A DNA stretch of 64,000 bases from Bemisia tabaci (lineage: Eukaryota > Arthropoda > Insecta > Hemiptera > Aleyrodidae), in assembly GCF_918797505.1 (NCBI RefSeq), contig NC_092793.1:4474366-4538365 (forward strand), in the 5' to 3' direction. The notes below the pieces were generated by a model. That model saw only the letters and a list, made by a program, of their open reading frames with translations. It had not been told where the DNA came from and did no database searches. Positions 32,392 to 43,890 of the stretch are shown here, one piece after another. Each line of letters opens with the position of its first letter. Within the stretch, counting starts at the first letter, position 1. Both the position numbers and the translations under genes were made by a program.

Positions 32392-33443
32392 TGGGTAAGT
32401 ATTTGCATACACCATTCGCATGTGTTTGTATTCCAACCCATCCCTACTTTACTTCTCGACTCGACATTTCTGTTGCACTCGTTGAAGGAACGGTTGGAGT
32501 ATCAGATGTTTCATTGCGGATCTTCTCCGGCGGACCGCGCCGATCGCAGACGTAATTTTATTCAAATTACGCTTCGCAAAACAATAACCAGGAGACCGCG
32601 GAAGCATATAGCGGACCCTGCCCGCTAGCCCTCTTCTTCATTGTTACCAAGTTTTGCCGAGTAATCGATTTTTTTTCCCGGGACGACACTGAGAAATCAT
32701 TTCCCCACGCGAATGGTCTTGAGCAAAACGCACTCAATATTGCGTCATAAGTCTCACTAGCAAATTTTTCTTCTCGAACGGTTTCAAAAACATGAGAGGT
32801 AAATCTACTTTTCGCGCTCTTTATGGGGAGGGGATTTCTTTTCGTCACCTAGATATGTTTCCCCATTAAATCTATTTACCTGAATTGAGTTCATTACTGC
32901 ATAAGGCTCCCATTGCAATTTAATCCATAAAATTAACATTATTTTTTTTTATCTCCGGTACATTAGAATCAGACCCCTTCATCTCAATATTTTATAATCA
33001 AATATTAGTTTCATAACTGGGGGTATATTGTTTTGTCAATGTCAGAACACTTTACAAACATCTTCAGCTGATTAATAAATAGGAAATCGTAAGCTTGCGA
33101 CCACGCTGTCATTTTGTGTGGAATAAAGCTAAGATCTACTAACACGCTCATTCATACCATACGGGATTACCGGCTGATACAGGCTGTATTTAAGTGCACT
33201 GCAACTGTAAGAAACTGCGCATTCCGCACTTATTTCACCTTCAACGTTGGAACGTATAAGAGCGGGACTCATAAACGAACGGTAACATTTAAAAACCTAG
33301 CAGAAATCAGGCTCCATTGGGTTTACTTGGAATACTTGGATGAACCTTTGAAATCATAAATATTTCTCATTTTAACGAGTCTGTTCCACAGAGACTTAAT
33401 GCAAGTATAAACAGACTTCGTAATTCAGGGATTGTTAGCTTGA
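32392..33443. other. No gene recognised
   Basis: Open stretches of 90, 93 and 81 codons on both strands; none has a known motif. Confidence 0.5.
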
Positions 33444-33704
33444 CCGCTAGGCTGATTATTGAATTCAATGGACAAAACGATAGACATAGGAGAAAAAGAG
33501 AAAATAGAGCGATGCTATTGGTCGAGGCGGGTGATAAAGGAAAGGGCAAAGGAGGTAAGATATAGATTAACTAACGGCAACCCACGAGGGACTCCACAGT
33601 TACTCCATCATTTCCCCTTTAGTCTATAAAGCACAACTATTTCAACGGATAGCTCCATTTCCCCTTGGGTGTTTTTATCTATTAATTTCAATATCGGCCC
33701 ACTG
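33444..33704. mobile_element. Family G element, diverged copy
   Basis: CGCTAGGCTGATTATTGAAT at the left, CAATATCGGCCCACTG at the right, with the shared TAACTAACGGCAACCCACGA block in the middle. Confidence 0.72.
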
Positions 33705-33817
33705 TCTGGATGAGGTCTTTGTGTGAAATTGCATCAGGAAGAGCGGGGAACGGGTGCCTATCTTTGGAGACTTGAACGTACGGGAAAGAAAGTCTATCAT
33801 ACTGATATAAACATTAT

Positions 33818-34183
33818 ATCGATGGCCAAAATGCAAAACCACGTATCTCCGTCGCGGTGTCACAACTTTCCACTTCTATTGCATTTTGTCGAAAAGAAAA
33901 GAGCAAATTTCATACTTTATAATTTGAAAAAACGGAAGATTCTGCTAATGAAGAAGAAAAATCAAGGACATTTTCAAGAACATATACGTTGACTAGTTTC
34001 CCGAAGAAAAAATAACGTTGACTATAGTTTCCCAGAGAAAATATAACGACGAGAAATAACGTTGGCTATGGCTTTCCGAAGAAAAAATAATGTTGATTAG
34101 TTTCCCAAAGAAAAAATGAAGAATGAAAAGAAATCTACAACGTCGCAAACGGAGATACGTGGTTTCGGAATGTTGCCATCGAT
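33818..34183. mobile_element. Family H inverted-repeat element, copy 3, with an internal tandem repeat
   Basis: Its TIR ATCGATGGC...AAACCACGTATCTCCGT is mirrored by ACGGAGATACGTGGTTT...GCCATCGAT. It is about 105 bp longer than copies 1 and 2, in line with the tandem block at 33988-34117. Confidence 0.8.
33988..34117 (+). repeat. Short tandem repeat inside family H copy 3
   Basis: Four diverged units of about 30-40 bp based on CGTTGACTAGTTTCCCGAAG followed by AAAAAATAA. The expansion is specific to this copy of the element. Confidence 0.75.
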
Positions 34184-34514
34184 ACCTCTTGAGCAAATCC
34201 TGAAGACCCGCCGCTAATTTTAGTCGCGGTTCTTTGATCTTTAAGTCTGGAGTTAAATGCAAATGACTGCATCCATTGCTTTCCCTTAAAAACTGAATTT
34301 TAACACTTACAGCTGACGAAAAATCACGAACTCCAGGGTAAGTTCAAGGAGAGATAATGCGCTTACCTGCAACAAAATCAAATACATATTATTAAAAAAA
34401 GGCATTGAACACATGCTGTTTCAATTTAGCAGTTTATGAAAATGAATGCGTGATAATTCAACAATAATTTATTGAACTTTAGCTCCCGTGGTTACTATCA
34501 TTTTAGGCAATGTA
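34184..34514. other. No gene recognised
   Basis: AT-rich; nothing distinctive. Confidence 0.5.
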
Positions 34515-34735
34515 CACTAGAAAAAAAAAACACATTGGATCTAGAGTCCAGACTCTTGAAATCATTGACAAGAAAAAATACTCTTGATTCAATCGGATTT
34601 TTGCTTGAGTCAAAACGAAATCCGCTCAAATTAAGAGGCTTGGTTCTTGATTTAAGCAAGATTCTGATTGAATCAAGAGTACTTTTTCTTGTCGATGTTT
34701 TTACTCTAGATCCATAGGGTTTTTTTTTTCCAGTG
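34515..34735. mobile_element. Family B foldback, copy 6
   Basis: Left end CACTAG preceded by TA; right end CCAGTG followed by AA. About 14 bp of the right arm (AAGAGTCTGGAC) is deleted. Confidence 0.87.
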
Positions 34736-34809
34736 AACGTCTACATCGAAACGGACACGCAGTCACGTGCCCTCCCAAGCTCTCCGGCCCTGGATCCCGC
34801 ATGCGGAGG

Positions 34810-35367
34810 AATGGACCACTAGACAAAGTACGAATTTCAGCATTCTGACACATGATTCTTGACCAAAATTTCACGTAAAACACGATGCGCACAACAAAAA
34901 TTACCGAAACCAACTCCTTACGAAGATATTTAATGATTCTTGATGCGTGAATTCAAACCATCCGCTCATGAAAACTCAATGCTCAACGTGATTCACATCG
35001 CGCGCTAAACGTTATCATGACAGTCTTTAGGATATAAAAATCTAGCAACGTGTAACTTGACACTTGGCTCAGCTATAGCAAATTGCTCATAGTTTGAACA
35101 ACACATGGTGAAAAATGAACTTTGCTCGATTAAGAACTTGCTTACAGACCACCGCTGTAGTGCGCGATATTGACTCACGTAGAGCTTTGAGTTTCTTGTG
35201 AGCGGGCAGTTCAAATTCCTCGCAACCAGTGTGAAATAAAAACGTTAATATCTTCGTTAGGAGTTTGTTTCAGTAATTTTCGTTACGCGAATCGTTTTCT
35301 ACGTAAAATTTTGGTTAAGAAACATGTATCAGATTGCTTAAATTCGTACCTTGTCTAGTGGTCCATT
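34810..35367 (+). mobile_element. Family D foldback, copy 2
   Basis: Same orientation as copy 1; starts AATGGACCACTAGACAAAG and ends CTAGTGGTCCATT. It has a small insertion (TTACAGACCACCGC) near the centre. Confidence 0.92.
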
Positions 35368-35627
35368 AGCTCGCATGAATGAGTGAAATTAGAAATCCAT
35401 GCTCGGAGGCCAGTTTGATGAATTTCAAAGCTACTTTTCGACGTCGACGCATCATTTCGGCGCGTCGAGGTCCTCATTTCAGGACAGCACACGGCCCACA
35501 CACCACGCGAGTGCGCGCCGCTGCACAGTGGATTGAGTCAACAGGAGAGGTCGGACAAAATTTGATAACTTCAAACGCTTATAACTCCGTTTATCAAGAC
35601 TTTAAGGTAGTAAAAGTGAATCCATTA

Positions 35628-35872
35628 CACTGGAAAAAAAAACACATTGGATCTTGAGTCCAGACTCTTGAAAACATTGACAAGAAAAAATACTCTCGAT
35701 TCAATCGGATTTTTGCTCGGATCAAAACGAAATCCGCATAATTTAAGAGGCTTGGTTCTTGATTTAAGCTAGATTCTGATTGAGTCAAGAGTACTTTTCT
35801 TGTCGATGTTTTTAAGAGTCTGACCTGTCATGTTTTTTTTCTGACTCTTATGATCTAAATGCGTTTTCCAGT
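35628..35872. mobile_element. Family B foldback, copy 7 (rearranged right end)
   Basis: Preceded by TA and intact on the left. After AAGAGTCTGACC the right terminus contains extra sequence and a partly inverted CTGACTCTTATGATCTAAAT block before TTTTCCAGT, suggesting a local rearrangement. Confidence 0.8.
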
Positions 35873-36255
35873 CCTTTCCCTTCTCCTCCCACCCCCCCCA
35901 GTGTGGTTTCCTCGTGAAATTTTCTTCCATTAGAACCTCTTGAAATTTAAAATGTGACGAAATGAACATCAAAAGTTGCAGTGTTAGTCAAAAATTTCAT
36001 GTCCGACCCCTCTGATTCACTCGATCCGATGTGCGCTGCCGAGAAACGCGGCGAAAATAAAAATCACGGATCTTGGAATTTATTCCGGAGGATTTACGCG
36101 GTTTTTGCTAGTGAGCGCCGAATCCCGTGGATCCCACTTCCGAGGCCCGTGCAGTTCGGACGAGAAAGTTGGCGGCTCGCGTGCGCCACTGTGATGACCC
36201 TCGACCGGAAACCGGAAAACTGGGGGCGTTGTATCGCTTCGTTCCGGGGAGGGGG
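35873..36255. other. No gene recognised
   Basis: GC-richer between 36100 and 36250. A 203-codon open stretch from 35981 continues through the whole of family A copy 12, so it is not a host gene as it stands. Confidence 0.5.
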
Positions 36256-36503
36256 CTCCCTTCCTCAGGAAAAACGCCGTATCGACATTCCATGTTGCCT
36301 GATTTCCCGTCGGAAATTATTTATTTTTGAAGAGAGTTTTGAATATTTTTCCTTGCGAGTTTCGGACTTGTTTGATAAAATTACGACAAATTCTCCGAAA
36401 AATCGGGAGAAAAATGTTTTTAAATTTTCCCGGAATTTCGTGCAGTCAAATGAAATTTGGCAACATCTGGAGGTTCATACGGCGTTCTTCCTTAGAACGG
36501 CAG
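36256..36503. mobile_element. Family A foldback MITE, copy 12
   Basis: The left terminus has decayed (CTCCCTTCCTCAGG) but continues AAAAACGCCGTAT. The right arm (GAAATTTGGCAACATCTGG, CTTCCTTAGAACGGCAG) is clear. No target duplication remains. Confidence 0.75.
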
Positions 36504-36707
36504 AGGAGGTGGGGGGGAGGGGCCCTGTAAACTTCCTTGCAATGTGGAGGGGTTTACATATCATCATTGGTGCAAAGGGTGATCAACAGTGAAAAAAATA
36601 TTGGCAAATTTTGCCCGAGGTATTGTCAACTACTTGATTTTGGAGAAAGATTTAGTGCAGAGTAAAGATAACCAGACATTTTGTAGCATTTGCCGTACCT
36701 TTGGTAA

Positions 36708-36860
36708 TAGGTCAGTTGCGCTGCATAGTCACAGAATCGTGTTTTCATGCTTGATTCTTGTAGATTAGCTAAAATTAAAAAGATCTGTCCAAACTGCAAC
36801 TTTCTACGTTCAATATTACGTATGAAATGTATCACGCGGTGAGGTACATCGTATTATCGT
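36708..36860. mobile_element. Family I end fragment
   Basis: AGGTCAGTTGCGCTGC, TGATTCTTGTAGATTAGCTA, AGATCTGTCCAAACTGCAAC and TTCTACGTTCAATATTACG match one arm. The other arm is absent. Confidence 0.68.
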
Positions 36861-37120
36861 ATTACGTATGACGTATGAGGTTGTAGTAGCGCTCAAACTG
36901 TTCAATCTGGTGGATCATTTGCGACTCGCAAATTTAAAAGCCGGTCCGCGTCGGTGCCTTTAAGACTTCGCCTACGAGCCAAAAAATCCTCAATCCAACC
37001 CTGTCCCATTAACCAAAAACATGCTTTTATTTTTTCTACGGATGAGTAAACACCTAATCTTAACACAACTCGACAACGGCGCGTGTTTCGGTCGTCAATA
37101 TCTCGAGTCATGGCCTTATA

Positions 37121-37373
37121 TTGCCTCGCTACGGGAAAACGTCGTATGATCATCCGCGCGTTCCCAAATTCTATCTCTTAAGATATCGATTCTTGAGAAA
37201 AATTATGAATATTTATACTTGAAATTTTTAGAGCCCTTAGATCAAATTGCTAGGACAATTCTCTAAAAAATCCGACGCAAAACACTCGTAAGTTTTCCGG
37301 AAAATTCGCGATTCATCAAAGGAACTTCGGCAACATACGAAAGTTCATGCGGGGTTTTTCCTCAGGACGGGAG
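37121..37373. mobile_element. Family A foldback MITE, copy 13
   Basis: Diverged copy: left TTGCCTCGCTACGG, right CCTCAGGACGGGAG, with the inner blocks GAAAACGTCGTATGA and TTCATGCGGGGTTTTTCC still inverted. Confidence 0.7.
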
Positions 37374-37822
37374 TCTGTCACTCCGTCAATCACTCGGTCG
37401 GAGTCCGAGGCTGGCGAGCGCGGGCACTGGCCCGAACGATTACGATTATCGTTTTTCCAGGTGAAACTGAACTTGAAAAAATATCCTTTTCACTTATCTG
37501 GTCTTTAACCTTGACTTTGGCCTCACTCACTCTCTTCGTGACAGGGGACGTGACCCCCCCCCCCCCCCCCCCCCTCGGCCGTGGCTTCACGCTCACGCGG
37601 CCGGCGCGACCGTGCCCGCGGTTTCGGTAACAGAAACGGATCGTCCCGCACCAAATGGGTAATTTTTAATCGTGCCCCCCTTCCTTACCGTCCCCTGTAC
37701 CCCCGTCCCCCGGGAACGGAGTCCACGTCCATTCTCGAAAGGGCCACGCTGTCCTGAGGTTGCCTGATCGAAGGAGAGTCTGACGCTGAGCACAAGATTT
37801 TATGGTTGAATGACGTACAAAT
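37374..37822. other. GC-richer segment, no gene recognised
   Basis: C run at 37554-37574. Minus-strand open stretches here start with Gly/Arg low complexity. Confidence 0.5.
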
Positions 37823-38075
37823 GGACCGAGTTTAACAGAAAGGAACCAAGCCACATCAGCGATTGCCAAGTTTAACTGGGCAATTAGATTTTTTACGAGA
37901 GAACGGTTGTTCGGATTTCTTTGAAAATTTTAAGGAATTTGCTTCGCATAACGGAGAATTTTCACTGAAATTTGCTCGAAAATCCACACAACCGTTTTCA
38001 TGTAAAAAATTAAATTGCCCAATTAAATTTGGCAATAGCTGATGTGGCTTGGTTCCTTTCTGTTTAACGCGGTCC
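37823..38075. mobile_element. Family C MITE, copy 3 (TSD AAAT)
   Basis: Very close to copy 2 along its whole length, with the same termini apart from ACGCGGTCC on the right. Flanked by AAAT on both sides. All three copies hit the same tetranucleotide, reading either strand. Confidence 0.92.
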
Positions 38076-38087
38076 AAATAAAAGATG

Positions 38088-38318
38088 CACTGGAAAAAAA
38101 GTAGCTTGGATCTGGAGTCCAGACTCTCAGTAACATTCGAAAGAAAAAATACTCTCGATTCAATCGGATTTTTCCTTTGATTCGAAAAACCAAACCTCTT
38201 GATTTAAGCGGATTTCCTTTTGATTCAAACAAAAATCCGATTGAATCAAGGGTATTTTTTCTTTTCAATGTTTTTAAAAGTCTGGACTCTAAATACAAGC
38301 TACTTTTTTTTCGCAGTG
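38088..38318. mobile_element. Family B foldback, copy 8
   Basis: TAGCTTGG subtype, ending CGCAGTG followed by TA. It begins 12 bp after a family C element. Confidence 0.87.
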
Positions 38319-39045
38319 TAAGGTATGTGGATCAGCCAAAAATTTCCTGTCCGTGCGTCAAGTCTCCGCCTTAAATGAAAGAGATATCGCAGTTTCAATT
38401 GGTCGCCAAATCATAAACGAATTTTGACTTGCAATACGTTTGTCTAAAGGTAAATGACGCGTGAGACACGATGCGCTCTTTTAAAACGCGAAAAAGTGAC
38501 TAAGAAACCGAGAAATCCGCAGTTCAAGATGCGCACCTTTCCCCCAAATATCGAACATTCCGATTTCGCGCCGAAGCGAATGATGTCATCCGGCATCAAT
38601 CAGAGGCAAGCGGGGATTTCGAAGACTTTCGCCAAATGTATTTCTACTCCGCGCATAAGAAAACAATAGGAAAGTCGTAAGTATACGTTCAGCGAATAAA
38701 AAAATTAACAACGAAGACGACAACGACAACAACAACGACGTTAACGTAATTAACAAGCGATCATTTCACATTGAAATATGTTTTATTTTAAAAACATCGA
38801 TGGGAAATGAGAGGAGATAGCGATTTGACTGCGTGTGTATCATCTCCCAGCCAATCCGCGGCGTTTGAAATTCCTTTCGTCTTCGGACTCTTTAAAAGCG
38901 GGCATGTCCGGGATTTTGGCTCCAAAAATATGCAGTGATTCACCGCACGTAATCTTCTTATCGGGTACTTCCGGAACGTTAAATAAAAAACAAAAAATTT
39001 AGTTACTATTTTACTTAATTGAGATTTCATCCACCTCGGTCACGT
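38319..39045. other. No gene recognised
   Basis: AACGACAACAACAACGACG low complexity at about 38720. GCGTCAAGTCTCCGCCTTAA near 38356 faintly recalls the 130-bp repeat at 1959. Confidence 0.5.
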
Positions 39046-39192
39046 CAATTGGACTACATTTTGCAATTAGGAACTATAAATTCAGGCCCGGTTTAAAAAC
39101 AACGTATGTGCCATTAGTTTCCCTGTGCTCATAAGTGTTTTTTCAGATGAGCCAGAATTTATAGCTCCAAATTGCAAAATGCAGTCCAATTA
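39046..39192. mobile_element. 147-bp hairpin MITE
   Basis: AATTGGACTACATTTTGCAA and GGAACTATAAATTC at the left mirror GAATTTATAGCTCC and TTGCAAAATGCAGTCCAATT at the right. Arms are about 38 bp. Confidence 0.85.
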
Positions 39193-39920
39193 AGGTCTCA
39201 TGAATGATGTGTGTAAATCAAACCGTGCTGACTGGGGTGGCAGTGTATGCAAAGCGCACACTGACGGAATATGGAGACGCCAGACATCATCCATCGTATT
39301 TTTCGATCGACGCTATTCTGCATCTATTTCGACTCTATTCTCTGCTCAGTTGCATGTGGTAACTTTTACAAATCTTACATTTCTTTATAATATCTATCAG
39401 AATCAACCATTAAAACACGAATTCGCCACATCCCTAACTGGCCCGCCACACGTAACAGCCACGGAGAAACATCGATGATGGTCGCATCGGTTATGCGATC
39501 AGAAATATTTCATCATAGCAAGTAAACTTAAGCTGCCACGACTAAAATATGCACGTGGACTATCAAGTAAATTCCTAGTCTCAACAAAAATTGTTGTAAG
39601 AATGGAGCTAATAGTTCTCAACTAGATACGGCAACCGCGTACCCAGCGGCTAGATATAGTGAGCCTCTGATGAGGATTTGTCCTTGTACTTAGACACGGC
39701 CACCAGTTTTCGAGGGAAATTCCTAGTTTTGAATAATGAAACTTAGGTAAAAGTTGAATTCTCAGGAAATTATGCAGCTGATACCCAGAAAGTATACTTG
39801 TAGGAACATTCGTGTAGCTATTGGGAAAATTTGTTCCACTGCAACGAAAACTTGTTCCCGGGAAAAAGATCGGCTAAGCACCCAATTTGAGCCCTTAGGT
39901 TTTGCTGTATAATATTCTTA
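39193..39920. other. No gene recognised
   Basis: A 92-codon open stretch from 39200 has no known domain. Confidence 0.5.
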
Positions 39921-40148
39921 CACTGGAAAAAAAAAACACATTGGATCTAGTGTCCAGACTCTTCAAAACATCGACAAGAAAAAGGACTCTTGATTCAATC
40001 AGATTTAAGCTTAAATCAAGAACCAAGCCTCTTAATTTGAGCGGATTTCCTTTTCATCTAAGCTTAAATCTGATTGAATCAAGAGTCCTTTTTCTTGTAT
40101 ATGTTTTCAAGAGTCTGGACTCTAGATCCAATTGTTTTTTTTCCAGTG
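39921..40148. mobile_element. Family B foldback, copy 9 (TSD TA)
   Basis: CACTGG...CCAGTG with TA on both sides. It is highly symmetric: AGATTTAAGCTTAAAT in the left arm is mirrored by AAGCTTAAATCTGATTG in the right. Confidence 0.9.
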
Positions 40149-40313
40149 TAGCTTTATCGCGTACAGCCGTAGCGTTTTAGGTACATACGTAAAGCTTATA
40201 GTATAGATATTAGTAAAAAAAAAAAGAAAATTTCACACTCGACCCTCCAAATTCCGAACGGGTCGAGAGAGCTTCAAATGAAAATTTCCAATTAATGCAA
40301 GTGAGCCGCTCAC

Positions 40314-40440
40314 ATTTCGTCACCCGTCTGACATAAGGGCGTAACTACAGCTTGAGCATGGGGAAGCATTGAATTGCATAAACAACGGGGTTCATTGCAG
40401 AGTGTAATAATTACGCCTTTACATCAGGAGGGCGACAATT
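40314..40440. mobile_element. Family E MITE, copy 2
   Basis: Left CTGACATAAGGGCGTAACTA, right AATTACGCCTTTACATCAGG. The shared centre contains AACAACGGGGTTCATTGCAG. Confidence 0.85.
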
Positions 40441-40996
40441 TTACGCAGGTAATGAATGAAGTAGCCGCGAAATCGGGCTGTTTCCCCGTTATCCCAAGGG
40501 ATCCCCTCGACCTTGGACTGCCCCTAATGTCCACCTCCGCGTCCCATGGAGCAGCCCTGGCTTCGTGTCAATTCAACCGAAAACTCGGCTCGATTGACTC
40601 ATCGCTGATGAAAGTGTTTGACGTTGCGCAAAGCGGAGTAACAGCTGACAATGCTCGCACGCTCTACGTACGTGAATTGAACGGGATTTCGGTCTTATTA
40701 GGGCATTGTACACAGGTGTGCGTGCAGCCGACCCATCTCCGACTTTTTACTCCCTCCGCATGAAACTAAGTTGTTGGGACTTCATTGCCGACTATCAACT
40801 GAGTTTCTTCCTGCCCCAGAAATTTTTGCGGCTATCGACAGGTCTATAGATGAGACTGCTCTCTTCTTTTCATCAAAGTTTTTTTCTTTTTTCCCCTTTT
40901 TTTACGCGGTAAAGTTTTGAATTCTCCCATTCAGACAATATAAATGTCCACCTTTTGCCACAGTTTGTTTAAAAGATGAATCAGATCGATTTTCAT
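40441..40996. other. No gene recognised; one 129-codon open stretch
   Basis: A frame from 40374 to 40763 starts inside family E copy 2 and continues into non-repeat sequence. Its composition is not low-complexity, but no domain is recognisable, and the start inside a MITE argues against a real gene. Confidence 0.45.
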
Positions 40997-41303
40997 CAGG
41001 GTTGTCAGAGAATTGGAAAAAAGTCTCCCTGACGTTTCCCTGATTTTTCTGACACATTATGGTGAAATTCCCCGACAGTTGAACAAATCCTAGATTTTCA
41101 AAAAAACACAGTTAGAAATACTTTTCAGGCAAAATTTGTTGATTCGAAACGTCACGTCAAACCCACTCAAGATACCAAGCAAATGAAGGTGATGTGACAA
41201 TTTTTCCCTGACATTTCCGTCATTTTCCTTGACATTTCCAGATTTTCTCTGACTTTTAAAATTCCCTGACATTTCCCGGTTTTCCCTGACTATGGTAACC
41301 CTG
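40997..41303. mobile_element. Family F (hAT-like) element, copy 4 (near 8-bp TSD)
   Basis: Ends CAGGGTTGTCAGAG and CTATGGTAACCCTG with CCCTGA-rich interior. ATTTTCAT precedes and ATTTCATT follows, equal apart from one inserted T. This supports an 8-bp duplication typical of hAT elements. Confidence 0.75.
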
Positions 41304-41475
41304 ATTTCATTATGTTCGCGGCTGTCGATAAGAGACAGCCCCTCAATGAGCCCACTCTATTTAAATTAACTAACCGGGGCCCGCAAAGCGCCCTCCGAAG
41401 GCTGGACCGCGTTACGTAGCCCCATTTTCTTATAACAATTTTTGGGACTTTGTCGATCATGACCACTGGCATGAA

Positions 41476-41613
41476 GCGTCCATCCCACTCACAACTAGAG
41501 GCTTCAAAGAGGTTCATCGATGCCTTTCCTGACCCTCTCACTGGCCAGCGGTTTAAGTCGGGGCAATCGATGAGTCTCATTGAAGCCTCTAGTTTGTAAG
41601 TGGGCTGGACGCT
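41476..41613. mobile_element. 138-bp hairpin MITE
   Basis: AAGCGTCCATCCCACTCACA and ACTAGAGGCTTCAA are mirrored by TTGAAGCCTCTAGTTTG and GTGGGCTGGACGCTT. The centre holds GCCTTTCCTGACCCTCTCAC. Confidence 0.85.
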
Positions 41614-41661
41614 TAGAAGAAATGAGAATTCGGGGACTCAAATGGCTTGTATCCACGTTGG

Positions 41662-42215
41662 AATGGACCACTAGACAAGGTACGAATTTAAGCAATCTGA
41701 TACATGTTTCTTAACCAGAATTTCACGTAGAAAACGATTCACACAACGAAAATTACTGAAACCAACTTCTAACGAAGATATTAACGTTTTTATTTCACAT
41801 TGGTTACGAGGAATTTGAACTGCCCGCTGACAAGAAACTCAAAGCTCTACGTGAGTCAAATCGCGCACTACAATAGTTTTAGCAAGCTTCTCGATCGAGC
41901 AATGTTCATTTCCCACCATGTGTTGTTCAACCAATTAGCAATTTGCTATAGCTGAGCCAAAGCGTCAAGATTGAGGTTGCCATATTTTTATATCGCAGAG
42001 ACTGTCATGATAACATTTAGCGCGCGATGTGAATCACGTAGAGCATTGAGTTTTCACGAGCGGGTGGTTTGAATTCACGCATCAAGAATTATTCAACATC
42101 TTCGTAAGGAGTTAATTTCGGTAATTTTTGCTGTGCACATCGTGTTTTACGTGAAATTTTAGTTATGAAACATGTATCAGAATGCTGAAATTCGTACCTT
42201 GTCTAGTGGTCCATT
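41662..42215 (-). mobile_element. Family D foldback, copy 3 (opposite orientation)
   Basis: The order of inner blocks is reversed relative to copies 1 and 2: the GAAATAAAAACG-type arm comes first, read as CGTTTTTATTTCACATTGG. Confidence 0.92.
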
Positions 42216-42224
42216 GAAGCTATG

Positions 42225-42482
42225 CTGCCATGCCAAGAAAGAACACCATATGAGCCCTCAGTCTCAGGCGTTGTCATAAGTCCTTCAGTTCAGGTCGAAT
42301 TTACCGAGAAACTTGTGAATATTTTTCCTCAAATTTTCAGACAATTTTGCTCGCAATTCGGTATAAAATATCTGAAAATTTCAAGGAAAAATATTCCTAA
42401 CTTTTTTAAAACAAAATATTTTCAGAGAGGAAATTTGGCAACATTCGAATGCTCATACGCGGTTTTTCCTCATGCTTGCGAG
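42225..42482. mobile_element. Family A foldback MITE, copy 14
   Basis: It starts CTGCCATGCCAAGAAAG only ten bases after a family D element ends at 42215. The right terminus has decayed to CCTCATGCTTGCGAG. The left arm contains a small CAGTCTCAG duplication. Confidence 0.75.
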
Positions 42483-43073
42483 AGTCATAAGCTCACAACC
42501 CTGAATTTGAAGCATGGAAGTAACGATGCGCGACGCGGCGCGCGGACCAAGGTGACTTCCGGAGGGGTGTGCGGGTTCGGGAGCCACAGCACATCGTTGC
42601 CAGATAGTGCACAATCCTACGTTTAAACCTCTATAAAAGATCCACGTTTCATCGCACAATTGGCGACTTTGCCGCAGCAAGGGGGTAACCCGAGCGGAAC
42701 GTGGAGTTCCTGCTGTCCTCAGTGTCCTCGCCACTAAGCAAAAACAGCTTAACTCGGTATTGTAATACGTATGGAGTTGGGTGGTTCCTCCGGAGCACGG
42801 CACTCTCTTTACACCACCGCATCGCACACCGGTGCACTATCGACTATCGGACATTGAGTCTTTTAAGTGCTTCTAACCTTGCCGAATGGGGCAGCATGAG
42901 CATGGTCGCAATCGCCGCGTCTCAGTGACACCGAGAGAAACATGAGTACGTCAGATCAGAAGCACACTTTCCTCGTCATTTTCTAGACGAAGGAGCGTAA
43001 ATTCAATCCCAGATTACGAAATCGACTCAAATTATTCAATTTTTTGCAAGAATGTATCGGCGCAATTCGTCCC
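42483..43073. other. No gene recognised
   Basis: Slightly GC-richer at 42500-42720, with overlapping open stretches on both strands up to 134 codons, one reading through family A. Confidence 0.45.
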
Positions 43074-43192
43074 TCGGCTGACACAAGGGCTTACTACACA
43101 TTGAGATGAGCCCGGAAGATCATTGAATAGTATGGAAGACAGGGTTCATTGCAGAGTGTATTTACGCCCTTATGTCAGGTAGGCTACGAATT
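43074..43192. mobile_element. Family E MITE, copy 3
   Basis: Left CTGACACAAGGGCTTACTA, right TTACGCCCTTATGTCAGG, with AATTCGT/ACGAATT outside. The centre matches copy 2 (GGGTTCATTGCAGAGTGTA). Confidence 0.85.
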
Positions 43193-43767
43193 GAGGCGCT
43201 GGGAGCAGAAAAGGCATATCTTGGTTGCCGTGTCTCAGGACCTCCGTTAACGGTTCATCCACTATAATTAGAGCGAATGCATGGAATTCGTTAGGACTTA
43301 AAGTGATTTTTCTTCATTATTTCAAAATTCTAACAACTAAAAATTGCAGAAAATTCACTCAATATTTTCCTCTCTATGATAGAAATTAGCAGTGGAGATT
43401 CTCCAACGCTGCAACCATGTATGCCCTTTCTGCACCCAGCGCTTCGATTTTTCTTGAAAATGTTACTGATTTTTGCGCGAGACGAGAGGAAAAATCGGTG
43501 AAATTTTCAACTGGAAATACCAAAGATTCTTTCGGTAAAAAGTCTAGTTTGGCAGGGAAAGGCAACATTGAAATGAGGTTACGATCTTTCGTGAGGAAAA
43601 CGACGTCTTCATCATCATACGTCTCTCATAGTAACTTAAACGGTCTCGGTCACCTTAACCAATTTGGTCCATCAACCAAATCTTTTTGGTTGATTTGGCC
43701 GAGAAAAAAGTAATTCAAAGTAACCATAAGCGTGGATACTCTTAACTGTAAAAGTTATAAGTCATTG
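43193..43767. other. No gene recognised
   Basis: A 98-codon open stretch from 43417 shows no known motif. Confidence 0.5.
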
Positions 43768-43890
43768 GCGAGGCTTGAATGATCGATTATAGATATTTCC
43801 CTATTTAAAGCTACGGTAAAGGATCTATTATCGAGGTGTTTGTTACGAACACCCTGTTTATTGATAATTTTCTATGAGTTTAAATGGCAG
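43768..43890. repeat. Family K dispersed palindromic repeat, copy 1
   Basis: GCTTGAATGATCGATTATAG, AAGCTACGGTAAAGGATC and TGTTACGAACACCCTGTTTA are shared with 53792-53914. The centre is an imperfect palindrome with AATCGAT-type arms. Confidence 0.7.

Noticed and set aside
35981..36592. 203-codon open frame
   Set aside because: It reads straight through family A copy 12 including both termini and has no recognisable domain.
40374..40763. 129-codon open frame
   Set aside because: It starts within a family E MITE and has no recognisable domain; kept only as a note in the region entry.
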